Source: Austropuccinia psidii (taxonomy: Eukaryota; Basidiomycota; Pucciniomycetes; Pucciniales; Sphaerophragmiaceae). Taken from it: a DNA stretch of 64,000 nt. A program made the translations under genes and the position numbers. This document shows positions 49,861 through 63,266 of the stretch, in pieces; the first letter of the stretch is position 1; each line of letters begins with the position of its first letter. The stretch lies in contig JALGQZ010000012.1 of the NCBI GenBank assembly GCA_023105745.1, positions 45,893,763-45,957,762 of the forward strand, written 5' to 3'. Below the pieces are notes generated by a model that saw only the letters and a list, made by a program, of their open reading frames with translations, ran no database searches and was not told where the DNA came from.

Positions 49861-51083
49861 ATGCCCAAGGCATTGCAAAGGCTACCTTTACTTCAGACCT
49901 TGAACTCACTTCAGTTCATTGATGCTCTCAACTCTGATAGTGATTCTGATATCCAGGAAGATATAATCTTATTAGATATGATAACATCACACAGATACAT
50001 CAATCCTTGTAGAAGATATCCATCTCATTACATGTATACAATGAATGATTTACAGACATTATCATCTGAAAAGTTTTGACAGCTATGTAGGACCACACAT
50101 GAATCATTTGAAAAATTGGTTTCACAAATTCAAGCTGATAAAACCTTACAAAACTCATCACAAAACAAACAACACAATCCTGCCATCCAATTGGCTGTGG
50201 AATTATTAAGGCTAGGATCAAATGGAAATGGGGCTGCTTTGGGAAAGATTGGAATGTTGTTTGGAATTAACCATGGGGCTATTGTGTTGTACACTCAAAG
50301 AGTCATCCAGATATTAATGAAGTTGAAGCGCAAAGTGATTGTGTGGCCAACAATAGAACAATGCAGAGAGATGTCTCAAGTAATGCAAGCAGAAGGCTTC
50401 CCTGGGTTCATTGGGTTTATTGATGGGAGTCTCATACCATTATCACAATGTCCTCCCAAGGATGGTGAAGCGTATTTTGATTGCAAAAAAAGGTAAGCTG
50501 TTGAATCTTTATTCTTTATTTCAATCTTACTGATGGTTTACATATAAGGTATTCTATGTCAATACAACTGGTTTGCAATATCAACAAACAGTTCACTGCT
50601 CTGCATGTTGGTTGTACTGGGTCACTTCATGATTTGAATGTCTATCAACATATGAAAATAGCACAAAAACCTCAAGAGTTTTATGAAAAGGATCAATACT
50701 TACTGGCTGGTTCAGCATATGCAAGCTCTTCTTGGGTTGTTCCAGCATATAAGGGAGTTGTAGCACAGAATGAAGACAACCATTCTTTCAATTACTGTCT
50801 AGCAAAATCAAGGGTCAGAATCAAGCATGCAATTGGCCTTTTGAAGGGGAAGTGATTTTCTCTAAGGGAAATGTGAAATCAAATGAGGGATAATCATGAA
50901 ATTGAACATTTTGTTAGTTGGGTTGTGTCTTGCATGATTTGAAATAATATGTTATCTCAAATTGGTGATGATTGGTTTGATTTATATGAAGATGATGATT
51001 CACCACATGTGGAAAATCTGGCCAACAATGAAATTGGGGAAGTTGTGCTAAATATTCATGGAAAATTAAACCAATCACTTTAA
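49861..51083 (+). pseudogene. Harbinger transposase (H1, copy B), inactivated
   Basis: Same frame, intron (50493-50548), four premature stops and lost catalytic Asp and Glu as copy A. The only coding difference I noticed is an AAA to CAA change (Lys to Gln) near 50880, just past the third stop. Confidence 0.86.
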
Positions 51084-51134
51084 AATGGAAAAATAGTCAA
51101 TTGTAAATTTCATCAGGACCAATGTTTTATAAAC

Positions 51135-52546
51135 TTAATTTATTGGCATACAACAGAGTGAAGATGTTATTAATAAAATAAAAGTATTTACAATTTTTTT
51201 CTGTTTAGTTCTTTTTTGATCCTGCATATTTCTTTCAAAGTACCCATTGACTCTTGAATTGATTTTGGTGGGTGTCATTTTCAAGAATTTATCACCTACA
51301 TTAAATAATTTATGGTTTATTTGAAAAGAACATCCAAAATGATTGATTTCATCATGATTGATAATTTGTGGAGGTGGTTTTGTTGTATGATGAACCATTG
51401 TTGATGCCTTCCAAAGAATTTTCATGATGCCAGGTTTTTTTGAAAAATTAATCTCCATTTTCAATTTGGGGAAGTGTAAGCCATGTCCAGAGGGGGTGAA
51501 TACAGTAGGAAGTGGAAGGAAATCTTTTTTTGATACAAAAGAAAATATACCATAAGTCCAGGCATTGAGATTGTATAAATCTTTGTGTGGCTTATTGAAA
51601 AATCCATCTTGGGTGACAATGACATTGGTAAATGATTTGAATTCTTCCTTGGGATTGGCAGAAGTCCATTCAAGTTGACTGAAATTGGGTAATTTGGCTG
51701 CTTCAATTAATGATTGATTTTCATTTGCTGCTAATTTTGAAAAATGGGAGATTCTTGAGTAAACAAATTGGTCATATTGATGAAGCTTGATCCATTGATT
51801 GTTATCTGTTTCAATTTGATGAGGAGTTAAACCGGGTTTTCTGGAGTAAATACCTAATATTTTTGTAATTAGTCAGTAATTATTACGGTAATATGCCAAA
51901 AATATTACACACCTGCAGATTTTCCAGCATCAGAACCAGATTGAAACCCAATACCTTTCAGAATTCCACCTTGGAGTTGCTTATTGGTTTTAATTTCTTG
52001 TTGATTTTGAGATAAGGACATTAATGTCATGATGATGTTTTGAAGCATTTGAGAGTGGCCAGAAGAATTATCAAATGGGGTTATTTCATATATGATGACA
52101 GGCAAAAATGGCTTGGATGCTTTATCAATGAGGATATAAGGATGGGGGAGAGTGTTAAGTGATGGAAGTTTTAACCATGAGGAATTGGCAGATTTCATGT
52201 CAATCGAAATTGTTGAAAAGTTTTTAATTTCTCTTTTGGAATGGCCAAGATGAGACATTATTCTTTTTTAATCATGGATGTGTTGTCTTTGGCTTTGGGT
52301 GAGCTTTCTTTTATTATTTAATTTGGTATTATTATCCTCATGATGTTCTATATTTGGTTTAGTCCTAACCATGACATCAAGAGGAGTAATATGAGCTTCA
52401 TCATCTTTCAAATCATTATGATGATGTGCTGAGTCTGGTTTAGTCCTAACCATGACATCATCAAAATGATTGGAAGAATGAGAGAGAGGAGGAGATTTTT
52501 TTTTGAATTTTAAGGATGATGGAAGGGATGGGAAATTAAATGACAT
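51135..52546 (-). pseudogene. TET/JBP-like 2OG/Fe(II) oxygenase (H1, copy B), one stop codon
   Basis: Counterpart of the copy A gene: ATG at 52544-52546, intron 51854-51912, single premature TAA at 52268-52270, and end at 51135. The HxD and distal His motifs are unchanged. One difference from copy A (G to T near 51870) falls in the intron. Another (T to C near 51202) falls close to the C-terminus and changes a Lys codon run at most. Confidence 0.72.
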
Positions 52547-53018
52547 TGCAAAATAAATTCTTATAATTAATCCTCCCCTATATGAACAAATAAATAAAAA
52601 AGTGAAACAAAAATCAAAATAAAAAATCAATCAAGGGTCAGTAATGATTATTATCCCAAGAAAGGAAAAAAAGGAGAAAAAATATCATCAGTAAAAAAAA
52701 GATCATTATCAGTAAATGATTTTTGAAATAAAATAAATGAATTAAAAAAAAATAAAAAAAAACATCATTATCAGTAAATGATTTTTCAAATAACATAAAT
52801 GATTAAAAAAAATCATTATCAGTAAAAGATTTTTGAAATAAAATAAATGAATAAAAAAAAATCAGTAAATTATTATTCAAATTCAATAAATGAATAATAA
52901 GAAAAAAAAAACAAATGAAATCAGTTTGAAAATTCCAGAAATGAAAAAGAAAAAAAAAAAGATCATCAGTATTTTTTTTTAATTAAATGATAGAATTAAA
53001 AAAATAAAAATAAAAATA

Positions 53019-53189
53019 ATCATTCTAATGGCCTCTGGGGGCCATTAGAATGATAAATAACTAAAAAGATGCCGAATCAATTCTGAATCAATTTGGGAGG
53101 CCTTCCAAATTGATTCTGAATTGATTCGGAGCCATTTGAAGGCCTCAGGCCCTGGAACCTCCCAGGAGCCTATTTGGGAGGTTCCAGGG
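53019..53189. repeat. Three consecutive long hairpins inside H1 (copy B)
   Basis: Exact counterpart of 30733-30903, with the same arms and loops, so the structure has not changed since the duplication. Confidence 0.88.
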
Positions 53190-54100
53190 TTAGTGAGGTG
53201 GATGATGATTGATGATGGTGATGGGTGGGTTAGTTGTGGATGATGATGGTGATGGGTGGGTGAGTTTGGGAGGTGCAAAAAAATGAATAAAAAAATTTTT
53301 AAAGACAAAAAAAAAATTACCTATAGAAAAACAAAAAAAAATTAGAAAAAAATGGTTGTGATTAAACAAAAAGAAGAGAAATTCACTTACCTGAATTTTA
53401 AAAAAAGTGGGTTTTTTTTAGAGGGAAGGGTGAAAAGTAAAATTAGAAAAAAATTAATTGAGAATTAAAAAATCAAAAAAAATTGGTGAATTTTTTTTAA
53501 GAGGGTGGGGTGAAAAGTAAAAAAAAAAAAAATGAAATTTAAGATTTGAAATTAAAAAAAAAGGTGTTTTTTTTTAAATTGGAGGGGTGAAAAGTAAAAA
53601 TAAAAAATAATAAATTAAAAGAAATTAAAGAAAAAAATCAACTTTAAAAAAAAAAATTAAAAATCAAAAATAAACAAAACAAGGGACATTGCCCAATTAA
53701 AAGTTGAAACCCTTCAAACTAAAAAATAAAAAATAACCATTAAATTAAAAAAAACATATAGAAAAAGATGAAAAAATTAAAAAAAAACCATAAAATGACA
53801 TTTTCATAAAAAAGGAAAAAAGCCATCATTGAATTTGATTTTTGAACAGACTTCATATAAATTCTCAATGCAAAACTTGCCCAAATTTTCAAATCTGTCG
53901 GAAATTGCAAATAAATGTCATATGAAATGGAAATTGCAAGTTGGTGCCCCAATTATGCATAAACATTGAAATTTCCATTTGGTAATAAAGTGGAGTTAGA
54001 TTTCATGACATAAAATCAATAATCAAACATAAACATAAGATTTATTGAACAAGCACCACATATAAATTGATCACATTACATATATGTAATAAGTTATTTC

Positions 54101-55262
54101 TTATTGATTAATGCCAGAATGCGTTCCAGCTCCCCGATTGGCCTGCTTGATGACAATGCCGCTATAGTGAGATCCATCTGGCATTGCTTTTCCTTCAATT
54201 CCACTTTTCTTTTTCAAATTCATATTGCTTTGCATGTTGCTTCTCCTTGAACTCCATTTGCTTTTGCAACTTGACTTCTTCAAACCGTTGCTTGCTTTCT
54301 CTTCATTCCACCTCTCCCTGTCCCACTCCAAACAAGCATTGTCACTGGTTTCACGGGCTACAAATCATGAATTTAGTCAGTGGGATTGATCAGAGTATCC
54401 ATAAGTCCAAAGCATACCCTTTTGCCATGATTCAAGCAAATTGGCATATGTCAGTGCAAACATATCCATTGGCCTTTTCCTAGAGCCACTATTGTCATTC
54501 AAGTTGGGTGTCAATGCTCAATTACGCTTTTGCGTTGAATGCGTTATGGATTTAATTTGCTGTTCAAAGGAGAAATAATCAACAATGGATTTCATAAGTA
54601 TCAGGCTTAAGCATACTTACTGATTCAACTTGAAGGTTTTCCGCTTGAACCAAGTCATCTTCATTATGAACCAAAGGAACAAGATTGATAGGTGATTCCA
54701 ATCCATTATTCTCCTTTGAAAAGCACATGAACTTTAATTATCACAGGTAAAAAAGGAAAAGACAATAACTTACCTTATCAGGCAAAACATCATCATCATC
54801 ACCATTTAAGCTGTCTTTTGCTTGTGAATCATAGCTTGCAAACGGAGTGACATTGGGATTGTGGCCAAAGAGCGCATCCATTTCAGCATAGCAAGGACAC
54901 ATACTTTCAAGCTTTTCACTAATTGACTTTATTCCTTTACTCTCATCTTCTTCTGTTATTCCAGCCCCATTCAAATTCTCAAATTTTTTTGCTGCCATAT
55001 ATTTCTTTTTATATGTTCGCCATTGATCTCGGATGCTGCTTGAACTAAGGTTTAGTTGATTATGTGATTTTTTGTTGACCTCCATCGCCATGAGCTGAAA
55101 TCCATGCTTCTTTGATGAGGGAGGTCTTCCAATAGATTTTGAGCCACTAGTACCAAAACATGACTCAAAATTGGCTTTGACTGAAAGCCAATTAATTATG
55201 GTTAAATAATCTGTACATATTAAGTGACCTGATGGATGAGGCAGGCTAGAGGTTATCTTCAT
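54101..55262 (-). pseudogene. Myb/SANT-like DNA-binding protein (H1, copy B), decayed
   Basis: Counterpart of the copy A gene at 31815-32976, with the same exons, in-frame stop and coiled-coil frame displacement. No amino-acid difference was seen in the first exon. Confidence 0.8.
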
Positions 55263-55571
55263 ATCTGTCTTGATTTGGATTGAGGCATTATTATATGGAT
55301 GAAGAAGTATAAATGGACTGTAAGCTGTTTGGTCAGATTGTCTAAAATGGAGTGTAGAAGAATATGTTGTGCAGGTATGAATTGTGAGTACTAATTTGGG
55401 TTAGGTTTCAAGCTGAAATCCCAGATGCATGGGATTTGGTCAAAATACCAGGGGACTCAGATAAAATGCCATGGGATTTACACATAAAAAACCCGGGATT
55501 TAGTGTTGGGATTTGGGGTCCAAATCCTGTGTTATTTTAAGGCAGGATTTGGTGACTTTGACACCCCCTAT

Positions 55572-57545
55572 TATACAATTAATTTTTTTTTTTAAATAAA
55601 AAAAGATTCATAAAACTTTTTTTTTTTCATAAGAATTATGTTTAAAATTGTTTATTAAGCTGAAAAATTTTTTTCTTTTAAAATTCAAAAATAAATAAAT
55701 AAAATAAACATAAACATAAACCTATTAGAAAAAAACTATTATAAAAAACTATTATATTGAATATAATATAATAATATATTTAATCTAAACACCTTTTTTT
55801 TTTTTTTTTTAAATATTAAAAAAAAAAAAAAAGAAATATATATATATATATATATATATATAGAAAATTTTATTTATTATTAATTAATTTTTTTTTTTTT
55901 AATAGTTTATTTAAAAAATCTTTTTTTTTTTTTTTCTTTTCTTGAGAAATTAAATTTTCAAAAATTTAAATAATTAAATTAATCCTTTTTTTTTTTTTTT
56001 TTTATTATTTATTATATATTTTTTTAATTTCAAATTTCAAATTACAAATTTTTTGAAATTAAAAATAATTTTGAGTTGTTTTTTTTTTTTTTGAGTTTTT
56101 TTTTTTTCAGTTTTTTTTTTTTTTTTTGAGTTTTTTTTTTTTTTTTTTTTGAGTTTTTTTTTTTTTTTTTTTTTTCTTAAGAATTTAAAATATTTATTAT
56201 TTTTAAAATATTCAAAAAATTAATTTAAATTTTCTTAATGATATCTCCCTGTTTTAGATTTTTTATTTAAATTTCTTTTTATTCTTTCTACTTGCTTTTT
56301 TCCCATTTCAATTTGACAGAATCACTATTATTACATGATAGTATAAGAAAAATTTCAGAATCAAATATGAAATGACTAATATTTTTTTTTTCATTGATCA
56401 ACTTCTTGTCTTGCAATAGGTAATTAAGCATATGAGGGTAAACCATTTGATTCCACTTTCCTTTTTGACCTACTTTGGTGATTCAAGTTATTGACTAATT
56501 AATGTCTAATAATTTAAGTTGATGGTGTTAAAATAATTTCTTTCAATAATGAAGGATATTTTCTACCTTTTACAACAGTTTTGTAATTGATATACATTGT
56601 AATACTTGGATCAATTTTAGATGAAATTTATATTGAATTATTTTGTAACTTATTAATACATAGAATACAGAATTAGAAATTCCTTAAGAATTTATTTAAT
56701 GATAAAATATTAATTTGGTTGATAGAAATTCATCAATTTGAATAAATTCATCATAAGGGTTTCTATATTCATTGTTTTAAATAAAGCTCAAGTTAGTAAT
56801 ATCTTTATGGTTGAATTTCCCTTAAAAAGAACTATGGATTTGATAATAAGCAAAATCATCCAAAAAGTTTTTTCTTTTTTTAAAAAAATATAATAAATAA
56901 TTTTCTTCTAATAAATGATTAATATTCCTAAAAAATCTAAATTTGTTTGTAATTAAGGTAAATTTAAAGTTTCCATTGTTTTTATATTTGGTTTATTACA
57001 AAAGAGTTCATCAATTTTTTAATATCATGGGATTTCTTTTTCCATATTTTGAATCATTTTTTGAATCCCTTTCTTGAGGTATTAATAAGTAATACCTGAA
57101 CCTTTTGTTTTCTCAAAAATCTTTTTTGTAATTTCTCTATCAATCACTCATATTTTTATGGATCAGATTCAAATGATTTTTTGATTTTTTCTTATTAACC
57201 TAATTATCCATTAATTTTGATCCAATTTGTTTGGATAATATGGGACTTAAAATTAATTTCTTTCTAGAAGAGCCAAAAACAGGATTAAAAATTATTCTTT
57301 ATTTTTAGTCAACTTTATATTTTTAGATAGTTGAATATTGTAAGATTTCTTCAAGTTTTTCAGATAAGAATTAGAGTCTTTAATTGTTAAAGATGATGAA
57401 TGTTTTGGTGGAATTATTTAAATGGTGAGAGTGAAGATTAAGTTAAAGATGAGTTTTAAGTCATGCTTTATTTATTTTTTTGAATCTATTAAATTCAAAT
57501 ATATTTTAAACTCAAAATTAAAATAGTAATTTTGAAAAATTCCTA

Positions 57546-57582
<37 letters not shown>

Positions 57583-58460
57583 AATAAAAGCCATTCAAAG
57601 TTAAATAATGCATGGGATTTTGATTCAAAAAAAAGGGATTTTGTTAAGTTATGTTTCACCCAAATTACCTAATTAAAAAAAGTTGTTTTGTGCTAAGTAT
57701 AAGAAGAATTATTTTCTGTATTGATTTTTATTAGAAGATCATACATCTTTATATTGACCCATTAGCAATAATTATAATATATATATATATATATATATTT
57801 TCAAAAAAAAACTAACCTCATTACTCATATGTTATATTTGATTATAATAATTCATCCTCCAAAAAAACATTTAATTTAAATTAATAATTAATTAAATTAA
57901 AAAATAATTAATTATTTAATTAACTTATTATAAATTGATAAATTTAAAATTTTTTAATTATTAAAAAAAACAAACAAAAAACTAAAAAAATAATTTAATT
58001 TATCATTAAAATTTTTTATTAATATTCAATTTTATTATAATTCTTTTTTTTATATTTTTAATTTTTTATTAATTTTTTTTCAATTTTTTATTAATTTTTT
58101 TTCAATTTTTTATTAATTTTTTTTCAATTTTTTATTAATTTTTTATTAATTTTTTATTAATTTTTTATTAATTTTTTATTAATTTTTTATTAATTTTTTA
58201 TCAATTTTTGATTAATTTTTGATTAATTTTTTATTAATTTCTTATTGATTTTCTCTTTAATTTTTATTAATTTTTTTTTTTGTATTTTTTATTTTTTTTT
58301 TATTTTTTTTTTTAATTTTGTATTAATTGCTTTTAATTTTTTTTTTTTGCTTTTTGTATTAATTTTTTTTTTTAATTTTTTTTAATTTTTTTTAATTTTT
58401 TTTAATTTTTTTTTATTTTTTTTTATTTTTTTTTTTAATTTTTTTTTAATTTTTTATTAC

Positions 58461-58497
<37 letters not shown>

Positions 58498-58757
58498 TTT
58501 TTTTTTAAAAAAATATTGATTTAATTAAATTAAATCTGTTTTTAAATTAATTAATTGATTTTAAATAAAGAAATAATAATAATGCCTTCTTTTTTTTTAA
58601 AAAAAAAAAAAAAATTTTAAAACTTTATTTAATTCAATTTTTTTTAGAAATAATATATTATATTATTTTAATTAAATTTTTCAAAAAGAAATATTTTTAA
58701 TTCTTTTTTAAATAATTTCAATTTTCAATTTTTTTTATTTTGTTTTGAATTTATAAC
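55572..58757. other. AT-rich spacer between H1 and H2 (copy B)
   Basis: Counterpart of 33287-36472, including the GAG plus T-run units (about 56075-56175), the tandem TTTTTTATTAA array (58060-58280) and the (ATT)n microsatellite near 58463-58495. No gene is seen. Confidence 0.75.
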
Positions 58758-59050
58758 AGGGGGTTTCAAAGCTACACAATCCCAAACTCAAAATCCTGTT
58801 TTTTTATCCCCAAATTCCAATACGAGGTTTTGGGATTTGAAAAATCCCACAACTCAAGAGGTGTGGTATCTTGAGGTAAAAAAACTAGGGTTTTTGCCTC
58901 AAAGTCTCATTTTGGGATACTAAAATACTGTCTTTGGTTTTACTGAAAGCATAATTTTTTTGATAAAAAACTCATTAAGGTTATTAAACTTCCATTCTCT
59001 TTCATAAACTCTGAATAGAATGGTAATTTATCAAAGAATTCTATTTCAAA

Positions 59051-60295
59051 TTGAATCTAATATTGAAATTTTCATCAAAGGCATCCCAAAAGTTACCTTT
59101 AATTCAGAAATTAAAATCCCTTCATTTCATGGATGTTTTTTACTTTGATAATTATTCATATATACAGGAATATATAAGCCTATTAGATATGATAAAATCA
59201 CAAAGATACATAAATACTAATAGAAGATATCCTTCATGTTACATGTATATTTTGAATGATTTACAAACCTTATCCGCTGAAATTTTTTTCCAGCTTTGTT
59301 GAAAAAAACATTAGACTTTTGAAATCTTTTTGGAACAAATTCAAGATGAAAAAAACATTCAAAATTAATCACAACAAAATAATAATCCTTCCATACAATT
59401 GGCCTTGGCATTATCAAGGTGAGGATAAAATGGAAATGGGGCAGCTTTGGGAAAGATTGGAATGTTGTTTGTAATTAGCCATGGGGATATTGTTTTTTAC
59501 ACTCAAAGAGTGATTGGAATATTAATAAAGTTAAAGATAAGAATGATTGTGTGGCCAAAAATAGAACAACATAGAGATATTTCACAAGCTATGGAGGCAG
59601 AAGGCTTCCCTAGGTGCATTGGATTTGTTGGTTGGAGTCTCATACAATTATAAAAATAACCCCCTCAATGATGATGAAAACTATTTTCATTGTAAAAAGA
59701 GGCAAGATTTGAAATTTTCATACTTGATTACATTTTGACTTATTATTCAAAATTAAGGTATTCCATGTCAATACAACTGGTTTGCAATATAAACAAACAG
59801 TTCACTGCTCTACATGTTGGGTGTACTGGCTCAATTAATTATTCAAATTTATATTAACATATGAAAATAGCATAAATGCCTCAATAATTTTATTAAAAAT
59901 ATCAGCACCTACTAGCCAATTCAGCATATGCAAGCTTTCCTTGGGTTGTTCCAGCTTATAAGGGAGTTTTGGCACAGAATGAAGATAAATGTACTTTAAA
60001 TTACTTTTCAGAAACATAAAGGGTCATAATTGATAATGAAATTAGAATTTTGAAGTGTGGGCGGTTTTCTCTAAGGGAAATATAAAATATAATGGGGAAT
60101 AATAAAGAAGTAGAATAATATGTTAGTTGGGTTATTTCTTGTATGATTTTACATAATATGTTGGTAAAAATAGGAGATTAATAGTTTGATTTATATTAAG
60201 ATGATGATCCACCACAAGTAAAAAGTCTGTAAAGTATGGAAAATGGGGAAGAACCTGTACATATGCATGAGAAAATTAAGTGTATTACTTTGTCA
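59051..60295 (+). pseudogene. Harbinger transposase remnant (H2, copy B)
   Basis: Counterpart of 36766-38010, with the same stops and lost catalytic residues. Confidence 0.8.
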
Positions 60296-60404
60296 TGGAA
60301 AGATAATCAACTCTTAATTTCATAATGAAAATTTACTTATGTACTAAATTTAATGGCCTAAAACAGGGAGGAAATTTGATTGATCAAATGAAACTATTTG
60401 CAAT

Positions 60405-61759
60405 TTTCTTACTTTTTAGCTCTCTTTTAGTCCTTCTTATTTCTTTGCAAGGAACCATTGACTTTTGATTTGATTTCAGAAGGTGTCATTTTTAAAAATT
60501 TCTGACTTACATTAAATAATTTATGGCTGATTTGAAAAGAAAATCTGAAATGAGTGACTTCTTCATTATTCATAATTTCTAGAGGAGGTTTTGATGTATT
60601 ATGAACCATTGATGATGTATTACAAAGAATTTCAATGGTTCTAGGTTTCTTTGAAAAATAAATATTAATTGTTAATTTGAAAAAGTGAAATTCATGTGAA
60701 GTTGGGGGAATACAGCTGGAAGTGGATGAAAATTATTTTTGGAAATAAAATGAAATATACCATAACTCCAGGAATTCAGATAACTAACATCTTGATGTGG
60801 CTTATTAAAAAATACATCTTGAGTGACAATGACATTTGTAACTGATTTTCATTCTTCTTTGTTATTGGCCAAAGTCCATTCACGGTTATTTAAATTCAGT
60901 AATTTAGCAGCTTCCATTAATTATTGATTATAATTTGAAGCTAATTGAGAAAAATAAAAATTCTAGAATAAATTAAATCTTCATATTTTTCAAGTTTTAA
61001 CAATTGAAGATTATCTTGTTCAATTTCATGAGTTTTAAAACCAGGTGTTTGGGAGTAAAGAACTATGTTTTTTGAATCAATTAGTAGTTATTAGTATAGA
61101 AAGTAAAAAAAATATCACAAACCTGCAGATTTTTCAGAATCAGAACCTGGAAAAAAGCCAATACATTTCATAATTCTCCCTAGGATATTTTTATTGGTTT
61201 TTATTTCTTGTCAAATTTTGGATAAGCTAATTAAAGTAAAAATAATATTCTCTAAGTTGTGAGAGTTTCCACAAGAATTGTAAAAAGGAGTGGTTTCATA
61301 AATTAAAACTGGTAAAAAAGGATTCTTGGTTTCATCAATTCTGAAATAAGGATTATGTAGAGTATTTATTGATAGAAGTTTTGACCATGTGGCATTTGAC
61401 ACTTTATTATCAATTGAGGTGGATGAGATATATTTATATATGATATTTCAGAATTTAAAATTTGTGAGGATATTTGTTTTCAATCATTAATATGTTGTCT
61501 TTGTCTTTGGGTGAGTTTTCTTTTATGATTTTCATCTGTATTACTAACCTAATGATGTTCTATATTTGGTTTAGTCCTAACCATTACATGAAAAGTAGTA
61601 ATATGACTTTAATCATCTTTAAAGCCATTCTGATGATTTACTGAATATGGTTTAGTCCTAAAAATGAAACCATCAGATTGGTTTTTTTTGAGAGAGAGAG
61701 AGCAGAAGATTTTTTTAAAATTTTAATGACAAAGGGAGGGGATTGGTATGAAAAGACAT
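60405..61759 (-). pseudogene. TET/JBP-like oxygenase remnant (H2, copy B)
   Basis: Counterpart of 38120-39474. The fragments 60427-60609 and 61211-61402 retain recognisable similarity. One C to T difference from copy A is visible near 60474. Confidence 0.72.
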
Positions 61760-63266
61760 TGAAAAAATGAAAACTTTATAAATGATCCAACCCTATATTA
61801 AAATAAAATTGAAATAAAAAACAATAAGCATCACCATAAATAATCATAAAGATATACAAAAATTGATTAATCAGCGTCGTCATACCTCATCATAAAGATA
61901 TAAAAAATAAACAAATCAGAATAATTATACAGATATATATATATATAAGAAAATTAAGAATCAGAATAATCAATCAGAAATGTAAGAGAATAAAAAAAAG
62001 GTGATTAATTAGATTAAGAATAGTAAAAAAAATAAATTATCATAATTATCCTGGACTATGATAAGAAATATATAATGATTTTTTGTTTCATCATTCAATA
62101 TGATGAAAAAAAAGGAATAATAAATTGAATTAGTAGTATGGAAGGCCTCAGATGGATTCCAAAATTCTTCAGGAGGCCATCCTAAGCAATTTGGGGGGAT
62201 TGGGAGTAAAATTCAAAAAAGGCTCCAAATAGATTTGGAATAGATTTGGGATGCATTATGAATAAATTCACATTGATTCAGAACCTACCATTGTGATTAT
62301 TGGGAGGCTCTAGATGGCTGGTTGGGTTGAAGTTAATGATGATAGGGTGGTGGGTGATGGATGACTGACAATGAGGGGTAGGCTTCAGGGTTCAGAGATG
62401 GGTGGTGGGGTAGGATGTAAGGGTGAATGGGTGGTGGGCGTTGTAATGTATGATGATAGCATTGTAGAAGGTGATGATGATGATGGTTAAGGTGATTGAT
62501 GTTTGAATGATGAGAATCTTCAAGATAAATAATAAAAAAACACACACTTTATGATTTTTTTTAATAAATATCAGAAATAAATAAAAAAAACTCTTGAGTG
62601 GAATTTCTAAAAAAAGGATTAAAAGAGTTTTAGTAAGAATTTTCTGAGTGAATAATTGAAAAGAAAAAAATACCAGTTTTTTTTTATTCAAATGAAGTTG
62701 GATTAATTGAATTTATAATTTATGAAAAATGAAAATTGTGATAAGAGGAATTCTTGAATTCAAACTTGAAAAAGAAATAAAATTTGAGCTCAAAATTTTC
62801 CCAAATTCCAATTTTTAAAAAAATGGAATTTGAATTTCAAAATAAAAGTTGAAATTTGGAATTTTTGCCGAAATTCCAAATAAAAACCATTTTTCTTTTT
62901 CAAAACAACCAATTAAAAATAAACACACCTCCACAATCACCCAGCATGAAAAGTAGTTAACACTTTATCATAATCAGCAGAAAAGTTCCATTCAAATTTT
63001 CATAATAGAATTTCAGGTATGAGTTATTATAAAAACAATGGAAACTAATTACTATTTGATGTCCAAATACAAGGTGGGATAAGCCTTGGGAAATAAATTA
63101 TTGTCATAGCTAACTGATTAATTCCATGACCTAAATGTATAAGTTCATTTATAATTACTTGGCACCATTTAATATTTGATATGTTTTATATATGAATTAC
63201 CAAATAAAAAAGAAATAATTTATACCTATTACATAATGATAAAATATCATTTTTTATTAATTAATG

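Larger units (their letters stand above)
49519..55569 (+). mobile_element. PIF/Harbinger-like transposon H1 (copy B)
   Basis: Same element as 27234-33283 carried on the duplicated segment, with identical termini and the same flanking ATT triplets. Because the flanking DNA is also duplicated, this copy arose by segmental duplication and not by a second transposition. Confidence 0.88.

Noticed and set aside
49519..55569. Second H1 element as an independent transposition
   Set aside because: Flanking spacers and the neighbouring H2 are duplicated with it, so it arose by segmental duplication.
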